A stretch of 64,000 bases of DNA from Streptomyces echinatus (GTDB lineage Bacteria > Actinomycetota > Actinomycetes > Streptomycetales > Streptomycetaceae). The stretch is taken from assembly GCF_014203595.1 (NCBI RefSeq), contig NZ_JACHJK010000011.1:186001-250000 (forward strand). Reading direction: 5' to 3'. The notes below the pieces were generated by a model. The model had not been told where the DNA came from and searched no databases. It saw only the letters and a program-made list of their open reading frames with translations. Positions 43,874 through 52,651 of the stretch are shown here, piece by piece. Numbering within the stretch: the stretch's first letter is position 1; each line of letters opens with the position of its first letter. A program made the translations under genes and the position numbers.

Positions 43874-45739
43874 ATGAGGAGATCCCCCCGCACAGTCCGG
43901 CTGCTGCTCGCCGGGCTGCTCTCCGCCGCCGGTGTCAGCGTGGCCGTGCCCCCCGCGCACGCGGCCGGTGAGCAGGTCACCGCCTATCTCACCACCACCG
44001 ACGACTCGGCCGGCCGGCACGTCGTGCGCGGCCTGCAGGCCCAGGCACCGTTCGCCTTCCAGTCCGGGACGGGTGGCGGCGGCGAGAACATCACCGTGGA
44101 CGAGAACACCCGCTACCAGACCTTCACCGGCGGCGGCGCGTCCTTCACGGACACCGCCGCCTGGCTGATGAACAGCAGCGGGGCGCTGTCCCAGGCGACC
44201 CGGGACGCGACCATGCGCAAGCTGTTCTCGCCGACGGACGGCATCGGCCTGTCGTTCCTGCGCAACCCGATGGGCGCCTCGGACCTGGCCCGGTACGGCT
44301 ACACCTATGACGACGTGCCGGCCGGCCAGAGCGACCCGTCGCTGTCGAAGTTCTCCCTCGCGCACGACCTCGCGGACGTCGTCCCGCTGACGAGGCAGGC
44401 GCTGCAGCTGAACCCGTCCCTGACCGTGATGGCCTCGCCGTGGACGGCGCCGGCCTGGATGAAGGACAGCGGCTCGCTCAACGGGGGCTGGCTGAAGGCC
44501 GAGGACTACGGGGCGTACGCCTCCTACTTCGTGAAGTACCTCCAGGGATACAAGAACCAGGGCGTCAACGTCTCCTACGTCACCGCGCAGAACGAGCCGA
44601 CCTGCTGTTCCGGCTACCCGTCGATGAGCTGGAACGCGAGCGGGCTCGCGTACTTCACCAAGAGCGAGCTGCTGCCGAAGCTCCAGGCGGCGGGCCTGAC
44701 CACCAAGGTGCTGGCGCACGACTGGAACTGGGACGTCTACGACTCCTACGCCGCCCAGACCGTGGACGACGCGGCCGTGCGCAGCCACCCCAACTTCGGC
44801 GGCATCGCCTGGCACGGCTACGGCGGTGACATCGCCGAGCAGACGACCGTGCACAACCGGTACCCGGCGCTGGACGCCTTCGGCACCGAGCACTCCGGCG
44901 GCACCTGGATCGCCAACCAGCAGCGCGAGGACATGTCCAACATCATCGACTACACCCGCAACTGGGCGAAGTCGGTGACCAAGTGGTCGCTGGCCGTGGA
45001 CCAGAACATGGGCCCGCACAACGGCGGTTGCGGCACCTGCACCGGCCTGATCACCGTGCACGACGGGGACGGCGCGAGCGGGACGGTCGACTACACGGTC
45101 GAGTACTACACCATGGGCCACCTGACCAAGTTCGTCCGCCCCGGCGCCCAGCGCATCGCCTCCACGGCGTCCGGCGCGGTGCCGAACGTGGCCTGGCGCA
45201 ACCCGGACGGCAGCAAAGCGCTGATCGCCTACAACGACGCGACCTCGGCGAAGACGGTCACCATCAACTGGGGTTCGCAGCACGCCACTTACTCGCTGCC
45301 CGGCAAGACGTCGGCCACCTTCACCTGGTCCGGCACCCAGTCCGGCGGTGGCGGCGGCACCGGCGCCTTCGTGGGGCTCGCCGGCAAGTGCCTGGACGTG
45401 GCGGGCGGTTCGAGCGCCGACGGCACGGCGGTGCAGCTCTACGACTGCAACGGCAGCGCCGCCCAGCAGTGGACCGTCCAGGCCGACGGCTCGGTCCGGG
45501 CGCTCGGCAAGTGCCTCGACGTGACCTCCGCGTCGACGGCGAACGGGGCCAAGGTGCAGTTGTACGACTGCAACGGGACCGGTGCCCAACGGTGGTCGTA
45601 CGACGCGGCCACGGGTGATGTGGTGAACACGGCGGCGGACAAGTGCCTCGACGTCAGCGACAACTCGTCGGCCAACGGGGCCCGGACGCAGATCTGGTCG
45701 TGCACCGGGGCCGCCAACCAGAAGTGGACCTTGCGGTAG
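43874..45739 (+). CDS. Secreted GH30 glucanase with ricin-type CBM13
   Basis: A 621-residue secreted enzyme. The signal peptide (VRLLLAGLLSAAGVSVAV, ending AHAAG) is followed by a GH30 catalytic domain with TFTGGGASFTDTAAW, the acid/base Glu in VTAQNEP (about 240) and the nucleophile Glu in FGTEHSGG (about 338). A Gly linker precedes a three-lobed ricin-type CBM13 (about 495-621) with repeated GKCLDV and Q-x-W motifs. Family members cleave beta-1,6- or beta-1,3-glucan or glucosylceramide. Paired with the divergent GH3 enzyme, it could release and finish oligosaccharides. The ATG at 43874 follows GAGGAAGGG. Confidence 0.92.
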   Translation: MRRSPRTVRLLLAGLLSAAGVSVAVPPAHAAGEQVTAYLTTTDDSAGRHVVRGLQAQAPFAFQSGTGGGGENITVDENTRYQTFTGGGASFTDTAAWLMNSSGALSQATRDATMRKLFSPTDGIGLSFLRNPMGASDLARYGYTYDDVPAGQSDPSLSKFSLAHDLADVVPLTRQALQLNPSLTVMASPWTAPAWMKDSGSLNGGWLKAEDYGAYASYFVKYLQGYKNQGVNVSYVTAQNEPTCCSGYPSMSWNASGLAYFTKSELLPKLQAAGLTTKVLAHDWNWDVYDSYAAQTVDDAAVRSHPNFGGIAWHGYGGDIAEQTTVHNRYPALDAFGTEHSGGTWIANQQREDMSNIIDYTRNWAKSVTKWSLAVDQNMGPHNGGCGTCTGLITVHDGDGASGTVDYTVEYYTMGHLTKFVRPGAQRIASTASGAVPNVAWRNPDGSKALIAYNDATSAKTVTINWGSQHATYSLPGKTSATFTWSGTQSGGGGGTGAFVGLAGKCLDVAGGSSADGTAVQLYDCNGSAAQQWTVQADGSVRALGKCLDVTSASTANGAKVQLYDCNGTGAQRWSYDAATGDVVNTAADKCLDVSDNSSANGARTQIWSCTGAANQKWTLR

Positions 45740-45755
45740 GGCGGTGGGGCGGATC

Positions 45756-46243
45756 ATGAGGCGCACGGGGGCCGTGGTCGCGGGGGTCCTCGGCGGGGTG
45801 CTGCCGCTGAGCGGCTGCGGCGCCGTCGGCCTGCCGCTCGCGGGGGTGCGGGCCGGGGCGGACGGGAAGGCCTACGCGGTGTTCCGGCCGTGCGGCGACG
45901 ACGCCTGCACGCGCCCGCGCCTGGACGGGCGGCCGCGCCGGGCCGGGGAGGGCCCGCCACCACCGGCTGGGACGCGGGGGACGAGGAGCCGCGCGGTGAC
46001 ACCGGCTTCCCCCTGTTCGCCCCGCCCGCCCGGTGGGAGGCCCGGCACCGGGGTGCCCGGCGGCCGCTGCCCCGGCACTCGTACGTCCTCACGTTCCGCC
46101 ACTACGTCAGCGGTGACTCCTGCCACGGGATCGTGGAGTTCACCACCGAGCAGGTCGCCCGGCTGAGGCCCGGCCAGGTCTCGGCGGACGGCCGGGCGAT
46201 GAGCCCCGGCGCGTTCGAGCGGCTCGCCCGCGACGCGTGCTGA
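45756..46243 (+). pseudogene. Frameshifted lipoprotein gene
   Basis: The first part reads as a lipoprotein (RRTGAVVAGVLGGVLPLSGC, then KAYAVFRPCGDDAC). The second part, in a different frame, reads TTGWDAGDEEPRGDTGFPLF, HSYVLTFRHYVSGDSCHGIV and ends in RDAC. Neither half is complete and the two join naturally if one frame change is allowed near 45940-45960 in a GC-rich run. Either it is a pseudogene or a base is wrong in the assembly. It starts 16 bases after the GH30 gene on the same strand. Confidence 0.6.
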
Positions 46244-46318
46244 GCGGCGTCCGCCCGGCGGCTGGGGGACGATGGGGAGGACCGCCCGTTCCCGGCACCC
46301 GGCGACCTGGGAGTCTCC

Positions 46319-46921
46319 ATGACGACACCGCAGGACCTGTTCCTCGTCAGCCTGGACATCCCCCGCGAGCAGCCCGTCGAGCAGGGGGATCTGTCGCTCG
46401 CGCTGGCCGGGGCGGAACTGGTCGACCTCCTCGGCGCCCGGGCGCTCACCCTGCACGACGGGCGGATCGTGCCGGGGCCGGTGCTGACCACGGGTGACCG
46501 GCTCCTGGACGAGGCGGGAGCCGCGCTGGTCCGGACGGAGCCGTACGAGACGGTCGAGGACTGGCTGTGGCGGCGCGGGCAGGGGCTGGCCACGGCGTAC
46601 CGGGACGTGCTGGAGGCCGAGGGGCAGCTCACCGGGAGGCGCCGGCGCCGGTTCGCGCTGCGTGACCGGGACGACCCGGAGGCCGACACCCCCGCCCGAC
46701 GGCACGCGGCGGACCGCTGGTGGGCCCACGAGCCCGTCCTGGCGGGTCTCGCGTCCACCCTGCGCATCCCGGACGACCGCCCGGCCGCACCCGAGCCCGA
46801 GGACGAGGCGGTCGTCACGGTGCTGGTGGCGGTCGGCGACGCGGTGACGGAGCTGGAGGCCGTGCGCGAGCGGCGCCGCATCGAGAACGTGGCCTTCGAC
46901 AACATCTGGCGGGCGCCCTGA
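46319..46921 (+). CDS. GPP34 (GOLPH3-like) family protein
   Basis: A 200-residue GPP34-domain protein, the bacterial relatives of eukaryotic GOLPH3, which binds phosphoinositides at the Golgi. The fold is mostly helical, with TPQDLFLVSLD at the start, the LALAGAELVDLL helix and WLWRRGQGLATAYRDVL. Streptomyces carry many copies and their role is unknown. It converges on the VOC gene with only 3 bases between. Confidence 0.8.
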   Translation: MTTPQDLFLVSLDIPREQPVEQGDLSLALAGAELVDLLGARALTLHDGRIVPGPVLTTGDRLLDEAGAALVRTEPYETVEDWLWRRGQGLATAYRDVLEAEGQLTGRRRRRFALRDRDDPEADTPARRHAADRWWAHEPVLAGLASTLRIPDDRPAAPEPEDEAVVTVLVAVGDAVTELEAVRERRRIENVAFDNIWRAP

Positions 46922-46924
46922 GCC

Positions 46925-47350
46925 TCACAGGATCAGCTCGCCGATCCCCAGCAGGTTCCCCTCGCTGTCCCGGAACCAGGCGCCCCGCTCGGCGCGCGCG
47001 CCCTTGCTCGGGTAGTTGCCCTCGATCTCGGCGATGCCGTCCCGGGTGCGGAAGCCGGGCACGTCGACCTCCTCGAAGACCACGCCCCGGCCGCGCAGCT
47101 CCGTCACGGCCGCCGCGATGTCGTCCACCTCGAAGGCCATCTGGGTGAAGGTGCCGGGCGAGGCCCCCGTCGAGCGGAACACGACGAAGTCCACGCCCGC
47201 GCACCGGTACAGCAGCCCGCCGGGCCGCTCGTCCACCGGGTACAGGCCGAGCTTCTCGGCGTAGAAGCGCCGGGCCCGGTCCAGGTCCCGGGCGGGCAGC
47301 CGGGTCGCGACGCGGGCCCGGGACAGCACGTCACTCGTGTCTGGGGTCAT
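46925..47350 (-). CDS. VOC (glyoxalase/bleomycin-resistance fold) family protein
   Basis: A 141-residue vicinal-oxygen-chelate protein (RVATRLPARDLDRARRFYAE, KLGLYPVDERPGG, TQMAFEVDDI and the terminal AWFRDSEGNLLGIGEL). Only some of the usual metal ligands are evident, so the activity (lyase, dioxygenase or binding protein) is unknown. It follows cimA by 13 bases on the same strand and may be expressed with it. Confidence 0.85.
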   Translation of the reverse strand: MTPDTSDVLSRARVATRLPARDLDRARRFYAEKLGLYPVDERPGGLLYRCAGVDFVVFRSTGASPGTFTQMAFEVDDIAAAVTELRGRGVVFEEVDVPGFRTRDGIAEIEGNYPSKGARAERGAWFRDSEGNLLGIGELIL

Positions 47351-47363
47351 GCCTCCACTGTGG

Positions 47364-48974
47364 CTACCGGGCCGGCTCCACGCCCGCCCGGAGGAGGCCG
47401 TACGTGTACGCGTCCTCCAGCGCCTGCCAGGAGGCGGCGATGACGTTCTCGGCCACGCCGACCGTGGCCCACTCGCCGGTGCCGTCCGAGGTGGAGATCA
47501 GCACGCGGGTGGTGGACGACGTACCGTGCTTGCCCTCCAGGATGCGGACCCGGTAGTCGACCAGCTCCAGCTTGGCGAGCTGCGGGTAGATCTTCTCCAG
47601 CGCCACCCGCAGGGCACGGTCCAGCGCGTTGACCGGGCCGTTGCCCTCCGCGGTGGCGACGATCCGCTCGCTCTTGGCCCACAGTTTGACCGTGGCCTCG
47701 TTGGCGTGGGTGCCGTCGGGCCGGTCCTCCACGATGGCCCGCCAGGACTCGACGTCGAAGTACTTCAGCGGCCGGCCCTCGACCTCGGCGCGCAGCAGCA
47801 GCTCGAAGGAGGCGTCGGCGGCCTCGTAGGTGTATCCCCTGAGCTCGCGCTCCTTCACGCGTTCGACCACCCGGCCGACCAGCTCGCGGTCATCGCCGAC
47901 GTCGATGCCGAGCTCCTTGCCCTTCAGCTCGATGGAGGCGCGGCCCGCCATGTCGGAGACCAGCATCCGCATGGTGTTGCCGACCAGTTCGGGGGCGATG
48001 TGCTGGTACAGGTCGGGGTCGACCTTGATGGCGGAGGCGTGCAGGCCGGCCTTGTGCGCGAAGGCCGACACGCCCACGTACGGCTGGTGCGTGGACGGCG
48101 TCAGGTTGACGACCTCGGCGATGGCGTGGGAGACGCGGGTCGTCTCGCGGAGCTTGCCGTCGGGCAGCACCTTCTTGCCGTACTTCAGCTCCAGGGCCGC
48201 GACCACCGGGAACAGGTTGGCGTTGCCGACGCGCTCGCCGTACCCGTTGGCCGTGCACTGCACGTGGGTCGCGCCCGCGTCCACGGCGGCCAGGGTGTTG
48301 GCGACCGCGCAGCCGGTGTCGTCCTGGGCGTGGATGCCGAGCCGGGCGCCGGTGTCGGCGAGGACGGTGGAGACGACCGCGTTGACCTGGGCGGGGAGCA
48401 TGCCGCCGTTGGTGTCGCAGAGGATGACGACGTCGGCGCCGGCCTCGGCGGCCGTGCGGACGACCGCCTTGGCGTACTCGGGGTTGGCGCGGTAGCCGTC
48501 GAAGAAGTGCTCGCAGTCGACGAAGACCCGGCGGCCCTGGTCCCTCAGGTACGACACGGTGTCGCGGACCATCTCCAGGTTCTCGTCCAGGGTGGTGCGC
48601 AGCGCCAGCTCCACGTGCCGGTCGTGCGACTTGGCGACCAGGGTGATCACCGGGGCGCCGGACTCCAGCAGGGCGTTGACCTGCGGGTCGTCGGCGGCCT
48701 TCGCGCCGGCGCGGCGGGTGGCGCCGAAGGCGACCAGCTGGGCGTGCCGGAAGTCGATCTCGGCCCGCGCGCGGGCGAAGAACTCGGTGTCCCGGGGGTT
48801 CGCGCCGGGCCAGCCGCCCTCGATGAAGCCCACGCCGAAGTCGTCCAGGTGCCGTGCGATGGCGAGCTTGTCCGCGACGGTGAGGTTGATTCCCTCGCGC
48901 TGCGCGCCGTCGCGCAGCGTGGTGTCGAAGACGTGGAACGAGTCGTCGAGCTCGCTGGTTTCCGTCTCGGTCAT
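47364..48974 (-). CDS. cimA: Citramalate synthase
   Basis: A 536-residue DRE-TIM metallolyase with a C-terminal LeuA-type allosteric domain. It condenses pyruvate and acetyl-CoA to citramalate, a threonine-independent entry to isoleucine. Motifs are VFDTTLRDGAQREGINLTV, the metal-binding GIHAQDDTGCAVANTL (HAQDD) and HVQCTANGYGERVGNANL. The length and GWPGANPRD segment favour CimA over LeuA. The ATG at 48974 has AGGAG 11 bases upstream. A hairpin with six Ts lies about 110 bases upstream of the start (see the attenuator finding). Confidence 0.92.
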   Translation of the reverse strand: MTETETSELDDSFHVFDTTLRDGAQREGINLTVADKLAIARHLDDFGVGFIEGGWPGANPRDTEFFARARAEIDFRHAQLVAFGATRRAGAKAADDPQVNALLESGAPVITLVAKSHDRHVELALRTTLDENLEMVRDTVSYLRDQGRRVFVDCEHFFDGYRANPEYAKAVVRTAAEAGADVVILCDTNGGMLPAQVNAVVSTVLADTGARLGIHAQDDTGCAVANTLAAVDAGATHVQCTANGYGERVGNANLFPVVAALELKYGKKVLPDGKLRETTRVSHAIAEVVNLTPSTHQPYVGVSAFAHKAGLHASAIKVDPDLYQHIAPELVGNTMRMLVSDMAGRASIELKGKELGIDVGDDRELVGRVVERVKERELRGYTYEAADASFELLLRAEVEGRPLKYFDVESWRAIVEDRPDGTHANEATVKLWAKSERIVATAEGNGPVNALDRALRVALEKIYPQLAKLELVDYRVRILEGKHGTSSTTRVLISTSDGTGEWATVGVAENVIAASWQALEDAYTYGLLRAGVEPAR

Positions 48975-49086
48975 TGGTCTCAAGGCTCCTGATTGTGAAT
49001 CTTCGGTCTTACCGGAATGACCGGCTCCACCGTCCCCCCAATACTCCCTCGCGCTCCGTTCCCGGCTGAAGGTGGGCCGGAAAACG

Positions 49087-49112
49087 AAAAAACCCCTCGC
49101 GGGTGCGAGAGG
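49087..49112 (-). terminator. Hairpin plus T6, between the MHS transporter and cimA
   Basis: On the minus strand CCTCTCGC-ACCC-GCGAGGGG is followed by TTTTTT, a textbook intrinsic terminator. It lies 150 bases after the transporter stop and 113 bases before cimA. It may end the transporter message or act as an attenuator in the cimA leader. Confidence 0.85.
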
Positions 49113-49261
49113 TCTGCGCGCGGGTCGAAGACGACGGTGGCCACCCGCACCTGGTCGTACGAGGTGGTCACTGCGGACCGGCGCGCCTGCTGCCCATAAT
49201 CATGGGGAACGAGAGCACGGGGGCAGTCTGGCACAGCACGGCCCCCGGCTCACCGCCCGTC

Positions 49262-50596
49262 TCAGGATGCGGTCGTCAGGCTGGACTCCCCCGATTCCTC
49301 TCCGGCTCCCCGGCCCGGCTTCACCCGGGACAGGTCCAGGTCCTTCGTCTCACGCATGGTGACGTACACCACCAGGGACACGGCGGCACAGCCGGCCACG
49401 TACCAGTAGAAGCCGGACTCGATGCCGGCCTTCTTGAACCACAGGGCGACGTATTCGGCGGTGCCGCCGAAGAGGGCGTTGGCGATGGCGTACGGCAGGG
49501 CCACACCGAGGGCGCGCACGCCGGTCGGGAACAGCTCGGCCTTCACGCAGGCGTTGATGGAGGTGTAGCCGGTGACCACGACCAGCGCGAGCAGGGCGAG
49601 ACCGAGGGCGGGCCAGTAGCCGTCGACGTGCTTGAGCAGGGTCATGACCGGGACGGTGAGGAAGGTGGAGCCGACCGCGAAGGTGATGAGCAGCGGGCGG
49701 CGGCCGATCCGGTCGGAGAGGGCGCCCGCGAGCGGCTGCAGCGCGGCGAAGACGGTCAGCGCGGTGAAGGAGACCAGGGTGGCCGTCTCCTTGGACAGGC
49801 CGGCGGAGTTGGAGAGGTACTTCGTGAGATAGGTGGTGTACGTGTAGTAGGCCACCGTGCCGCCCATGGTGAGGGCGACGACCAGGAACGCCTCCCGCCG
49901 GTACCGCCACAGGGCGCGCAGGGTGCCGCGCTCCTCGTCGTGCGAGGCGTCCTGCGCGTACACCTCGGTCTCCAGCATGCTGCGGCGCAGATAGAAGACG
50001 ACCGCCGCGCCGAGCGCTCCCACGACGAACGGGATGCGCCAGCCGTAGCTGTGCAGCGCGTCGTCGGACATGGTGCGCTGGAGGACGATCTGCAGGCCCA
50101 GCCCGACGATCTGGCCGGCCGTCATGGACACGTACTGGAAGCTGGAGGCGAAGCCGCGCCTGGCCGGGTCCGAGGCCTCGGTGAGATAGGTGGCGCTGGC
50201 CGCGTACTCGCCGCCGACCGACAGGCCCTGGAGCAGGCGGGCGACGAGCAGGACGAGCGCGCCGCCGTAGCCGGCCACCGAGTAGGTGGGGGCGACGGCG
50301 ATGAGGACCGCCGACGCCGACATGAGTGTGACGGTCAGGGTGAGCGCCGCCTTGCGGCCCTTGCGGTCGCCGACCCTGCCCAGCAGCCAGCCGCCCACCG
50401 GCCGCATGAAGAATCCGACGGCGAAGATGCCGGCGGTGTTCATCAGCTGGGCGGTGGGGTTGCCGCTCGGGAAGAAGGCGCCGGCGAAGTAGGTGGCGAA
50501 GCTCGCGTACACGAACCAGTCGAACCACTCGACCATGTTGCCCGCCGAGCCGACCCAGATCTTCTTCCAGTGATGTCGTCCCATGGGCCGGTACAT
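49262..50596 (-). CDS. MHS-family (KgtP-like) dicarboxylate/metabolite transporter
   Basis: A 444-residue, 12-TM major-facilitator protein of the metabolite:H+ symporter family. It shows GSAGNMVEWFDWFVYASFA at TM1, the family loop GWLLGRVGDRKGRK, ARLLQGLSVGGEYAASATYL in TM4-5 and DRIGRRPLLI after TM8. KgtP-type members import 2-oxoglutarate and similar acids. The true substrate is unknown. The ATG at 50596 or the ATG four codons later are both possible, as neither has a clear ribosome site. A TetR gene lies 124 bases upstream on the same strand. Confidence 0.88.
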   Translation of the reverse strand: MYRPMGRHHWKKIWVGSAGNMVEWFDWFVYASFATYFAGAFFPSGNPTAQLMNTAGIFAVGFFMRPVGGWLLGRVGDRKGRKAALTLTVTLMSASAVLIAVAPTYSVAGYGGALVLLVARLLQGLSVGGEYAASATYLTEASDPARRGFASSFQYVSMTAGQIVGLGLQIVLQRTMSDDALHSYGWRIPFVVGALGAAVVFYLRRSMLETEVYAQDASHDEERGTLRALWRYRREAFLVVALTMGGTVAYYTYTTYLTKYLSNSAGLSKETATLVSFTALTVFAALQPLAGALSDRIGRRPLLITFAVGSTFLTVPVMTLLKHVDGYWPALGLALLALVVVTGYTSINACVKAELFPTGVRALGVALPYAIANALFGGTAEYVALWFKKAGIESGFYWYVAGCAAVSLVVYVTMRETKDLDLSRVKPGRGAGEESGESSLTTAS

Positions 50597-50720
50597 GCCC
50601 GGTGGCGGAGGAAACGATTCCGATGCCGCCGTCGGGCTTGCCGCCGGACGCGGAGCGCGGGAGCGTCCCGGCCGGTCGCGCTTACGTGGCGGAGCCGCAC
50701 ATCGATGCCGGCCCGCGTCC

Positions 50721-51335
50721 CTACGGAGTCACAGTGAGCCCTTGCTCGATGAACTCCCTCACGTGCTCTATGACTTGCTCACGGTCGGTACCGCGCAGCC
50801 CGATGGCGACGTGGATGGAGAACCCGTCCAGCAGTGCCCGCAGCCGCGCCGCGAAGCGGTCCGCGTCCACGCTGCGGAACTCGCCGCGGGACACGCCCTC
50901 GGCGATCAGCGCGACCAGGTCGCGGTGCCAGGCCCCCTCGATCGCGGCCTGCCGGGCGCGGGCGTCGTCGTCGGCGTTCTGCGAGCGGTTCCAGACCTCC
51001 AGCCACAGCGTCCAGTGCGGGTCGCGGTGGCCGTCGGGCACGTACAGGTCGACATAGGCGGACAGGCGCTCGCGGGCGGTTCCGGGGCCGGTGAGGAGCC
51101 GGCCCCGCTCCGCGCCGAGGCGGCCCTCGCTCCACTCCAGGGTCCGCAGCAGCAGCTCGTCCTTGGAGCGGAAGTAGTACAGCAGGTGGCCGCTGCTCAT
51201 GCCGACCTCACGGCCCAGCCCCGCCATGGTGAGCTTCTCCAGCCCCCGCTCGGCGATCATGTCCATGGCCGCGGCGAGGACGTCCTCGCGGGGCGGGGCC
51301 GGGGTGCGGCGACGGGGGGACGGTGTCTCGGTCAT
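50721..51335 (-). CDS. TetR-family transcriptional regulator
   Basis: A 204-residue TetR regulator. The helix-turn-helix is at about residues 18-62 (VLAAAMDMIAERGLEKLTMA, VGMSSGHLLYYFRSKDELL). The C-terminal domain resembles the BetI type (WLEVWNRSQNADDDARA, VSRGEFRSVDADRFAARLR). It may control the MHS transporter just downstream, or the nearby urease-like/permease region, whose TTAGAG dyad is of a kind often bound by TetR proteins. Its own target is not shown by sequence alone. Confidence 0.9.
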   Translation of the reverse strand: MTETPSPRRRTPAPPREDVLAAAMDMIAERGLEKLTMAGLGREVGMSSGHLLYYFRSKDELLLRTLEWSEGRLGAERGRLLTGPGTARERLSAYVDLYVPDGHRDPHWTLWLEVWNRSQNADDDARARQAAIEGAWHRDLVALIAEGVSRGEFRSVDADRFAARLRALLDGFSIHVAIGLRGTDREQVIEHVREFIEQGLTVTP

Positions 51336-51400
51336 GCCCGCACCCTCCGCGGAGGATCCGCCACGACGGCGTCCGGCCGGTGCGGCGCGCGGCCGCCGTG

Positions 51401-51441
51401 CGGCACCGCTGCCGCGCGGGCGCCGCGCGGCAGCGGTGCCG
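51401..51441. terminator. Perfect 18-bp hairpin after the agmatine deiminase gene
   Basis: Arms CGGCACCGCTGCCGCGCG and CGCGCGGCAGCGGTGCCG with a 5-base loop. It lies about 150 bases past the aguA stop on the minus strand and ahead of the TetR gene. It is probably the terminator of the urease-like operon. Confidence 0.65.
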
Positions 51442-51591
51442 GGGGGCGCCGCCGTCCGTGCGGGCCGGGCCGCCCGTGCCGGCCGGGGGCCCCGGGCATC
51501 TCGTCGGGACGCCGGACCGGCCCGGTGAGCCGGTGGGCGCGCGCGGCGCAGAGCAGTACATCCACGCGTATGTTCTACCTGACCGCCCTCG

Positions 51592-52635
51592 TCACCGGGT
51601 CTTCGGCTGCTGCTGCGTGATGCAGTGGATGCCGCCGCCGCCCGCGAAGATCGTCCGCGCGTCCACCAGGGTCACCGTCCGCTCGGGGAACAGGCGGCGG
51701 AAGATGCCGGCGGCGATCTCGTCGCGCGGGTCGTCGAAGCCGCAGAGCACGACGCCGCCGTTGCAGATGTAGTGGTTGATGTAGGAGTAGTCGGCCCAGT
51801 GGCCGTCGGCCTCCAGGACGGTCGGGGCGGGTACCTCGACGACCTCCAGCTTGCGGCCCCGGGCGTCGGTCGCCGACTTCAGCAGGCCGATGACCTCCTT
51901 GGTGACCTCGTGGTCGGGGTGCGCCGGGTCCGGCTGGTGGTGGGCGACCACGACGCCCGGGCGGGCGAAGGCGGCCACGATGTCGACATGGCCGAGGGTG
52001 CCGAAGCCGTAGGGCGGGTAGTCGCCGGTGAGGCCGCGCGGCAGCCAGATCGCCTTGCTGGTGCCGAGGTGGGCGTGTATCTCGGCCTCGACCTCCTCGC
52101 GGGACCAGTGCGGGTTGCGCTCGGGGCCCAGCTGCACGGTCTCGGTGAGCAGGACGGTGCCCTCGCCGTCGACGTGGATCGCGCCGCCCTCGTTGACCAG
52201 CTTCGAGGCGTACGTCTTCGCGCCCGCGAGGTCGGAGACGTACGCGCCGATCTTCGAGTCGTGCTCCCAGCGGGCCCAGTCCTGGGCGCCCCAGCCGTTG
52301 AAGGTCCAGTCGACGGCGGCCAGTTCGCCCTTGTCGCCGGTGAGGAAGGTGGGGCCGATGTCCCGCATCCAGGCGTCGTCCAGCTCGCGCTCGACCGTCT
52401 CGGCTCCCGGGCCGAGCAGGGCCTGCGCCTCGGCCGACTGGCCGGGGCCGCACACGACGGTCACGGGCTCGAAGCGGAGGACGGCGCGGGCCACCGAGGC
52501 CCAGGCCATGCGGGAGAGGCGGAGGTCGTCCGGGTCGTCGAAGGTGGGGTTGGGGCTGGGCCAGGCCATCCAGGTGCGCTCGTGCGGGGTCCACTCGGCA
52601 GGCATGCGGAAGCCGTCGGCGGCAGGCGTGGTCAT
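51592..52635 (-). CDS. aguA: Agmatine deiminase family protein
   Basis: A 347-residue guanidine-modifying enzyme that should turn agmatine into N-carbamoylputrescine and ammonia. Family motifs are MPAEWTPHERTWMAWPS, RDIGPTF, NEGGAIHVDGEGTVL and the catalytic cysteine in GGGGIHCITQQQP near the end. The ATG at 52635 gives the normal N-terminus. It is 16 bases after ureC, the third gene of the ureAB-ureC-aguA unit, so amidine deimination is tied to the urease-like enzyme. Other deiminated substrates of this superfamily are possible. Confidence 0.88.
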   Translation of the reverse strand: MTTPAADGFRMPAEWTPHERTWMAWPSPNPTFDDPDDLRLSRMAWASVARAVLRFEPVTVVCGPGQSAEAQALLGPGAETVERELDDAWMRDIGPTFLTGDKGELAAVDWTFNGWGAQDWARWEHDSKIGAYVSDLAGAKTYASKLVNEGGAIHVDGEGTVLLTETVQLGPERNPHWSREEVEAEIHAHLGTSKAIWLPRGLTGDYPPYGFGTLGHVDIVAAFARPGVVVAHHQPDPAHPDHEVTKEVIGLLKSATDARGRKLEVVEVPAPTVLEADGHWADYSYINHYICNGGVVLCGFDDPRDEIAAGIFRRLFPERTVTLVDARTIFAGGGGIHCITQQQPKTR

Positions 52636-52651
52636 GTGCGTTCCCAAGTCT

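Noticed and set aside
50602..51057. Plus-strand frame starting after a GGAGGAAAC-like sequence
   Set aside because: The ribosome-like sequence is attractive, but most of the frame is antisense to the TetR gene and shows no family similarity.
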